Source of the DNA: Treponema sp. OMZ 790
Lineage (GTDB): Bacteria; Spirochaetota; Spirochaetia; Treponematales; Treponemataceae
Assembly: GCF_024181285.1 (NCBI RefSeq)
Contig: NZ_CP051201.1
Location: forward strand, 1,736,001 to 1,800,000
DNA length: 64,000 bases
Reading direction: 5' to 3'
Part shown: piece by piece, positions 58,937 to 64,000 of the stretch
Layout of the letters: each line of letters begins with the position of its first letter
Numbering within the stretch: the first letter of the stretch is position 1
Translations under genes and position numbers: made by a program
The notes under the pieces: model-generated
Told to the model about the DNA's origin: nothing
The model's database searches: none
Seen by the model: the letters and a program-made list of their open reading frames with translations, nothing else

Positions 58937-59692
58937 ATGGATAAAGAAAAAAATGATTATGACAAACTTTTTTCTGCAATCATCGAAGCAAAACACCTTA
59001 CAGCCTTTACCGGAGCAGGAATAAGTACTCTGGCCGGCATCAAAGACTTTAGAGGAAAAGACGGCCTTTATAAGCAGCCTGATACCGAAAAAATGTTCGA
59101 TATAGACGTATTCTACCGCGATCCTTCCGTCTACTATGGTCTGGCAAAAGAATTTATATACGGATTAGACGATAAAAAGCCGGCAATCGTACATACCGTC
59201 CTTGCCGAACTCGAAAAAAGAGGTATCCTAAAAGCCGTCATCACCCAAAACATCGATTTACTCCACCAAAAAGCAGGAAGCAAAAATGTAATTGAGGTAC
59301 ACGGTTCCCCATCGGTTCACTACTGCATAAACTGTTCCTACACCCAAACCTTTGAAGAAACTGCAAAAACGGCCAAAACAGGAGCCGTTCCCAAATGCCC
59401 TAAATGCGGCGGCACCATAAAACCTGCAATAACATTTTTCGGTGAAGCTTTACCTCAAAAAGCCGTCATGCAGGCAGAAATAGAAGCATCAAAAACGGAT
59501 TTTATGCTCGTTTTAGGCACGAGCCTTTTAGTCTATCCTGCAGCAGCCCTTCCTGCCTACACACTCAGAAACGGGGGCAAAATAGCCATCGTAAACGACC
59601 AGCCGACACAATTTGACTCTTATGCAGAGATTTTATGCGATGATTTGGGAGAAACTTTCGAAAAAATCGATAAAAAGTTAAAAAATTTATAG
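58937..59692 (+). CDS. cobB: NAD-dependent protein deacetylase (sirtuin)
   Basis: A 251-residue Sir2 family enzyme. [19 protein letters not shown] (NAD site), [22 protein letters not shown] with the catalytic His, four Cys in CINC and CPKCGG for zinc, [11 protein letters not shown], and [15 protein letters not shown], which are the full series of family motifs. It removes acyl groups from protein lysines with NAD. Possible promoter: TTATAAT-like box just upstream with a ggagat site. Confidence 0.92.
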   Translation: MDKEKNDYDKLFSAIIEAKHLTAFTGAGISTLAGIKDFRGKDGLYKQPDTEKMFDIDVFYRDPSVYYGLAKEFIYGLDDKKPAIVHTVLAELEKRGILKAVITQNIDLLHQKAGSKNVIEVHGSPSVHYCINCSYTQTFEETAKTAKTGAVPKCPKCGGTIKPAITFFGEALPQKAVMQAEIEASKTDFMLVLGTSLLVYPAAALPAYTLRNGGKIAIVNDQPTQFDSYAEILCDDLGETFEKIDKKLKNL

Positions 59693-59709
59693 TTTTTTTT
59701 AAAATTCTA

Positions 59710-59738
59710 TTGACAAAAAAGTAAGAATATGGTAACTT
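59710..59738 (+). promoter_or_regulatory. Promoter of candidate small RNA
   Basis: TTGACA, 17 bases, TAACTT. The start would be near 59745. There is no open frame in the following 125 bases. Confidence 0.65.
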
Positions 59739-59744
59739 AGATTT

Positions 59745-59870
59745 AGGCACAGATTGCAGGTAGTTATCCAAAATTACCTGCGTAAAGCGTTCATAAAAGT
59801 ATTTATATGTGAATGGTTTATACTCTATTTTAATCGCCCCGGTCCGCATACTCCCGGGGCGATTTTTTTT
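59745..59870 (+). ncRNA. Candidate small RNA with terminator
   Basis: About 125 nt bounded by a good promoter and a strong terminator (59833-59870: atcgccccgg with ccggggcgat, then eight T). A second 7-bp hairpin (gcaggta/tacctgc, 59756-59781) sits near the 5' end. It could be an independent small RNA or a leader element that attenuates the GHKL-HDOD gene, which begins 125 bases later. I do not recognise a riboswitch class. Confidence 0.55.
59833..59870 (+). terminator. Strong terminator of the candidate small RNA
   Basis: Ten-bp GC-rich stem around an 11-base loop followed by eight T. The 59871-59994 gap beyond it holds only AT-rich sequence and a possible promoter for the next gene. Confidence 0.9.
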
Positions 59871-59994
59871 ATATATACCATGTAAACATTCAAGATTTAG
59901 GACTTAAAAGCCGATAAACAAATCGAGATATATTTACCATAAATAATTTAAAAGGGTATTTATTTTTTTTTATTTATGTGTTAGGATGTAATAC

Positions 59995-61476
59995 ATGGAA
60001 AAAGATAAAAGAATAATTGTTGATTCAGAAAAGATTGAAACGGCCATACGTTTGGGTGTACCTATAGCTATAACTTCTTATACCTTGCCTAAAGAAACCG
60101 AAGTTTATATTACGGATGTTATTTCGGAATTTTTAAAGCAGCTTCATTGTACCGATATTACGGACTATATCGTATATTATACAAATGAGCTTACAACAAA
60201 CGCAAAAAAAGCCAATACAAAGAGAGTTTATTTTAAAGAAAAAGGACTTGATATTTCGGACTCCGAAGATTACGACCGCGGAATGCAGGATTTTAAAGAT
60301 GATACAATTTCGAACATGGAACACTACCTTGCTCTTCAAAAAAAAGCCGGTCTTTACATTAAAATGTCTCTCCAGTTAAAACAGGAAAATATAGTGCTTG
60401 AAGTAAGTAATAATTCGGCACTGACCAGACAAGAATTTAAACGAATTTTCGATAAAATAGTCAGAGCACGGCAATTTTCATCATTGGATGAAGCCTTTAC
60501 CCAAGTTTTGGACAACACCGAAGGCGCAGGACTCGGTCTTGTTATCATGGTCTTAATGCTTAAAAAAATGGGACTCAACGAAAAGGCCTACCAAATAGAT
60601 GTTTTAGACGGCGTTACCGTCAACAGAGTTACGATACCTCTTAAACTAGAGCTTAAGAAAGAAGCTGAACCTCTTACAAAGGCCATTGTAGAGTACATTA
60701 ACGAAATACCCCAGTTTCCTGAAAATATTATGCAGATACAAAGGGCTATTAACGATCCTGATTCAAAAATGCAAAAAATTGCCCAGCTTATAAGCAGCGA
60801 TATCGGATTGGCTACAGACCTTTTGAAACATGTAAACTCGGTAGCTTTCGGCCTTTCAAAACCCTGTATGAACATAGTAGAAGCCGTTAAGTTTGTCGGA
60901 TTGAGAGGTATACAAAACCTCCTCTATTCGGTAGGTACGATTAAAATATTGGAAACAACCGAAAACGAACAAAAACAAATATGGGAAAATGCCTACAGAC
61001 TAGCCTTTTTCTCTTTAAATGTTGCAAAGCTCACAGGAAAACGTACTATAGTTGATGATGCATATATTTGCGGTCTTCTCCATGACCTCGGTAAAATTAT
61101 CCTCGGATCTATGTATCCCGAATTAGTTGTAAAACTTGCAGAAATTCAGGCAGAAAGGAATATTCCGCCTCAGGTTATGGACATGATTATGAGCGGAATG
61201 GCTCAGGCCGAAATAGGAGCAACCCTTGCAGAAAAATGGAATTTCCCCGAGCCTATAGTGGTAACAATAAGATATCAGGATAACTTTGAAGCCGCGCCCG
61301 AAGAACACCGGGAATTGGTCGAAAGCGTTTGTTTTGCCGACTTCATGCTTAATTTCTCTCAAGGAAAAATAGAATATTATCAAATTCCTGAAGTATTGCT
61401 GAAAAGATTTAAAATAAAATCGGAAGAACAGCTGCACAAACTTTGTGAGCGCTTCGAGTTCGCTTTTACAAAGTAA
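59995..61476 (+). CDS. GHKL ATPase-like / HDOD fusion protein
   Basis: A 493-residue signalling protein. The N-terminal 215 residues look like a histidine-kinase ATPase domain: N-box TNELTTNAKKA (64-73), a VLEVSNNS strand and G-box EGAGLGL (about 176-182). No phosphoacceptor His domain is present. From about 225 to 440 lies an HDOD domain (AIVEYINEIPQFPENIMQIQRAINDPDSKMQKIAQLISSDIGLATDLLKHVNS, then GLLHDLGKIIL). HDOD proteins act in bacterial signalling and motility control. This fusion should join ATP-linked or partner-binding sensing to an HDOD output. It has a ttaggat site. Confidence 0.78.
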   Translation: MEKDKRIIVDSEKIETAIRLGVPIAITSYTLPKETEVYITDVISEFLKQLHCTDITDYIVYYTNELTTNAKKANTKRVYFKEKGLDISDSEDYDRGMQDFKDDTISNMEHYLALQKKAGLYIKMSLQLKQENIVLEVSNNSALTRQEFKRIFDKIVRARQFSSLDEAFTQVLDNTEGAGLGLVIMVLMLKKMGLNEKAYQIDVLDGVTVNRVTIPLKLELKKEAEPLTKAIVEYINEIPQFPENIMQIQRAINDPDSKMQKIAQLISSDIGLATDLLKHVNSVAFGLSKPCMNIVEAVKFVGLRGIQNLLYSVGTIKILETTENEQKQIWENAYRLAFFSLNVAKLTGKRTIVDDAYICGLLHDLGKIILGSMYPELVVKLAEIQAERNIPPQVMDMIMSGMAQAEIGATLAEKWNFPEPIVVTIRYQDNFEAAPEEHRELVESVCFADFMLNFSQGKIEYYQIPEVLLKRFKIKSEEQLHKLCERFEFAFTK

Positions 61477-61489
61477 TTTAACAAAAGTT

Positions 61490-63565
61490 TTATTTTTTTA
61501 TATCCGGAAAAAGTTCTTTTATAATCTCGCCGTAATTCTTGTTATAGTATAGGTGTCCGTAAATGATGGCTGCTGCAAGAACGTTTCGTCCGTAGCCCCT
61601 TGTTTCGGCATATGCAAGGCTTTCCAAAAATAAGTCTACCGGTAAAGAACCGGCTTCCCTCACCCACCGTTTTACGGCATTGGGGCCTGCATTATAAGAA
61701 AAAAGAGCGTGCATAATTTTTCCGTTATTGCGGCGGATCATATCGGAAAGATAAAAGGCTCCAAAGCGGATATTTGTATCGGGATCATTTAGGTCATATG
61801 TTTTAAGTTTTAAGCGGCGTGCAATATCGGCGGCAGTGGGTTTCATAAGCTGGGCAAGACCGACAGCGCCGGCATGCGAAACCACTTCCGGTTTAAAATA
61901 GCTTTCACTTCTCAACAAGGCATACAGAAGATATTCGGGTAAATTATACTCTGCCGAATATCTTTTAACGGATTCCTGCCATGGCCGGGGATACATCAGT
62001 TTTAAGTGATCTTCATTAAATTGTGAACCTTCCGAGTTTACGGCAAAAGACATAATCTTCATAGAATCGGCATAATATCCGTTTTGAGCCGCAGCCCTCG
62101 AAAATACAGCAGCTTCTTCCGTACTTATCTGAGGATACAAAAGCACTATATTACCGTAAAGATGGGAATAAAGTTTATACTTTACGAGCCCCTCAAGAAT
62201 TTTGCTTGAATCTTCATCGGAAAATTCGCTGTTCGATTTTCTTTTATAATTTTTTCCGTAAGATGCTGAAGCAAGAGGAGCTTCAAGCTGATAGGCAGCC
62301 ATAACCCTGTAATAAAAAAAACTATGATCTTTTTCGTAGGCTTCACGATAAAGTTTTTGGGCATCAGCTTGAGGTAAACTTTGCGAACGCGCAAGAATAT
62401 ATGAATGGCGGGCTTGAGCCGAAACCAATTTGGTTTTTTGGACAGCTTTTTGAAGTTTTTGGAGCCCCTTCCAATCCTGTGAAGACACCAGTTTCATGCA
62501 GGCATGGGCAGTAAGCTCTTCATATACCGAAGGATTTTTCCACTCAGGGGCAGATGAACAAAGCTCATCAAAAAACACCTTAAATGATCTTTTTCTTTCT
62601 ATGTCGAGAATATACCAAAGGGCAACATCATAGTCATAGGGAAGAGGCGGATAGGATTTAGCTTTTTTAAAAAGCAAAAGAGCCTTTTCCACATTATCCC
62701 GGCCGCCCATTTTTAAACGCATTCGGGCAGCATAAAAAGCATATATGTATTTTTGAACAATGTAATCGGAATTGGTTTTTGAGTTTTTTTCAAAAAAATC
62801 CAGCCTATTTTCAAAAAACAAGACATCTGAAGAATAGTCGGCTGAACCTGATAAAGCCGCCTTTCCGGCATCCGATAATACAAGTCTATTTTCAAAATAG
62901 GGAGAATCTTCTTTTTCCATTAAACTTTTAAAGATGGGCCATGCATCCTTAAATTGAGATTCAAAGGTTAATTTTCTTGCTCTCAGAATATCAAAAAAAT
63001 CGTCTCCGTATGATTTTAAGGCAGCCTTATTTTTTTCTACATTTTTTAAAGCTTCGATAATTTCGGCATCGAATTTTTGTGTGTTAAGATAGTCGGGCAA
63101 AGGCTTTTCCATTTTTTTAAAATTTCCCGACAGAAAAAGAAGTCTTTGAATTTCGGGTCTTATCTTTTCATCAGTTTTTGCATCTAATTTGAGGGCTTCG
63201 GGTAAAGCAAGTTTTTCTTCAAGTTTTTTAAGCTTTTCTTCATTGGAAAGAAGACTGTAAAGCTCATTGCCGGCAAGTTTTTTATAGGGTTCAGGTGAGT
63301 TTTTGAGAGCATACTCAAAATAGGTCACGGCCGACTTATCGTAAATTCTTTTATCTGAAGGCCTAACAGCAGCTTTTTTGAGAGCAAGACCTATATAATA
63401 AGGAGATGAAGGATCGGTATTATAAAGTTTTTTAAGCTCACGAGCATCCGGTTTTAAAAAACGGTAAAAATTACCTGAGTAGAGGTCGTCAATCAGGCGA
63501 GCTTCTTCATTTTTATCGTAGGAGCCCGCGCATGACAAACCGGAAAGACAAAAGCAAAAACACAA
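61490..63565 (-). CDS. Lytic transglycosylase with SLT domain (lipoprotein)
   Basis: A protein of at least 691 residues. Signal region with lipobox SGLSC, a long alpha-helical superhelical body typical of Slt70-like enzymes, and a C-terminal SLT domain: RSESYFKPEVVSHAGAVGLAQLMKPTAADIA (catalytic Glu), the FGAFYLSDMIRR and FSYNAGPNAVKRWVRE motifs. It cuts peptidoglycan in the periplasm. The first canonical start, TTG 63565, lies inside the signal peptide. A longer in-frame stretch (KPKFFIRFVS) begins near an ATA at 63604, with gagg upstream, so the start may be non-standard. Confidence 0.88.
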   Translation of the reverse strand: MCFCFCLSGLSCAGSYDKNEEARLIDDLYSGNFYRFLKPDARELKKLYNTDPSSPYYIGLALKKAAVRPSDKRIYDKSAVTYFEYALKNSPEPYKKLAGNELYSLLSNEEKLKKLEEKLALPEALKLDAKTDEKIRPEIQRLLFLSGNFKKMEKPLPDYLNTQKFDAEIIEALKNVEKNKAALKSYGDDFFDILRARKLTFESQFKDAWPIFKSLMEKEDSPYFENRLVLSDAGKAALSGSADYSSDVLFFENRLDFFEKNSKTNSDYIVQKYIYAFYAARMRLKMGGRDNVEKALLLFKKAKSYPPLPYDYDVALWYILDIERKRSFKVFFDELCSSAPEWKNPSVYEELTAHACMKLVSSQDWKGLQKLQKAVQKTKLVSAQARHSYILARSQSLPQADAQKLYREAYEKDHSFFYYRVMAAYQLEAPLASASYGKNYKRKSNSEFSDEDSSKILEGLVKYKLYSHLYGNIVLLYPQISTEEAAVFSRAAAQNGYYADSMKIMSFAVNSEGSQFNEDHLKLMYPRPWQESVKRYSAEYNLPEYLLYALLRSESYFKPEVVSHAGAVGLAQLMKPTAADIARRLKLKTYDLNDPDTNIRFGAFYLSDMIRRNNGKIMHALFSYNAGPNAVKRWVREAGSLPVDLFLESLAYAETRGYGRNVLAAAIIYGHLYYNKNYGEIIKELFPDIKK

Positions 63566-63622
63566 TAATACCGAAACAAAGCGAATAAAAAACTTGGGTT
63601 TTATAAAACTATCCTCGTAAAC

Positions 63623-64000
63623 TTATTTAGGCGGAATATCTATGTAAGTACCGGCTATAATAAGACTGGGATTTTTGATTTTATTGTAATCCGCTATCTT
63701 TTTGTAAAGCCAAGGTGTTTTATAAAAAGTTTCCGATAAATCCCAAAGAGTATCGCCCCATTTAATCTTGTACCGCACTACACCTTGTGAATTTACAGTT
63801 GTTTTCTTTTGAGATTCAGCCTTTTTCTTTGCCTCAGCTTTTTGTTTGGCTTCTTCATCGGTCTTCTTTTTAGCCTCAGCCTTTTGCCTTGCTTCATCTT
63901 CGGCTTTTTTCTTGGCCTCAGCCTTTTGTCTTTCTTCTTCTTCAGCTTTTCGCTTAGCTTCGGCAGCGGCTTTTTCTGCAGCATCTTCTTTTGGAACCGT
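63623..64000 (-). CDS. LysM domain protein, N-terminus outside window
   Basis: The window cuts this gene at its 5' end. The visible 125 residues end in a LysM domain (VRYKIKWGDTLWDLSETFYKTPWLYKKIADYNKIKNPSLIIAG), which binds peptidoglycan. Before it is a charged Ala/Lys/Glu helix with a repeated KAEAKKKAE unit. The stop at 63623-63625 lies 20 bases from a possible start of the lytic transglycosylase gene, so they form a cell-wall operon. No signal is visible because the N-terminus is missing. Confidence 0.85.
   Translation of the reverse strand, partial: TVPKEDAAEKAAAEAKRKAEEEERQKAEAKKKAEDEARQKAEAKKKTDEEAKQKAEAKKKAESQKKTTVNSQGVVRYKIKWGDTLWDLSETFYKTPWLYKKIADYNKIKNPSLIIAGTYIDIPPK

Noticed and set aside
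63793..63984. Lys/Arg-rich minus-strand frame
   Set aside because: Alternate reading of the Ala/Lys/Glu repeat of the LysM protein.

Overview
The window looks like a spirochaete chromosome, most likely an oral Treponema of the T. denticola group. This rests on gene content: many lipoproteins with treponemal lipoboxes, a BspA-like leucine-rich repeat lipoprotein, an Rpn-family nuclease and an ISTde1-like transposase. No database search was possible. Roughly the first 34.6 kb is the right-hand part of a siphovirus-type prophage. The rest is ordinary, AT-richer chromosome.

Prophage, early module (1-7104, all +): an exonuclease-like protein with a Cys cluster, SSB, a single-strand-annealing-like protein, a DNA methyltransferase broken by a one-base insertion, small accessory proteins (zinc ribbon, DUF4406, ASCH, HNH-like), a replication protein, a DnaC-like helicase loader, and a last small protein that resembles sigma-70 region 2. 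A control region (7105-7339) follows. Late module (7340-29744, +): scaffold, capsid, head-tail adaptors, tail tube, tail chaperone, a ParB-domain/Mom-like DNA modification pair, terminase, portal, a MuF-type head protein with an ADP-ribosyltransferase-like C-terminus and a small overlapping partner, amidase, holin-like protein, a fully overlapping spanin-like pair, tail fibre, tape measure and a lambda-like L-K-I/J tail tip. The terminase and portal lie after the head and neck genes, which is unusual. The right end carries three minus-strand genes with their own sigma-70 promoters (lipoprotein, hypothetical, DinD/BRO-like), two YjcQ-like paralogues, and a DDE transposase beside an array of short repeats spaced about 20 bp apart.

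The strongest unexplained signal is a motif, consensus AAAAATGACTATAT, found seven times. All copies are non-coding or at a gene junction, six are within 35 bases of the start of a phage gene, and all lie downstream of the sigma-like gene. I read it as a phage-specific extended -10 promoter that defines a late regulon.

Chromosomal part (34.6-64 kb): a NO-stimulated-type protein, DUF454, CutC, a coiled-coil protein coupled to a ParE/GyrB-like topoisomerase subunit, MazEF, TcdA, MraY divergent from a DUF368 gene with an in-frame stop, UraA, lipoproteins, YibE/F, 5'-nucleotidase, LRR lipoprotein, Rpn nuclease, a U32 family protein, a degenerate esterase, an ABC exporter, RdgB, a sigma-like protein, DUF2225, TruA, a PrsW-like protease, a sirtuin, a candidate small RNA, a GHKL-HDOD protein, a lytic transglycosylase and a LysM protein cut by the window edge.
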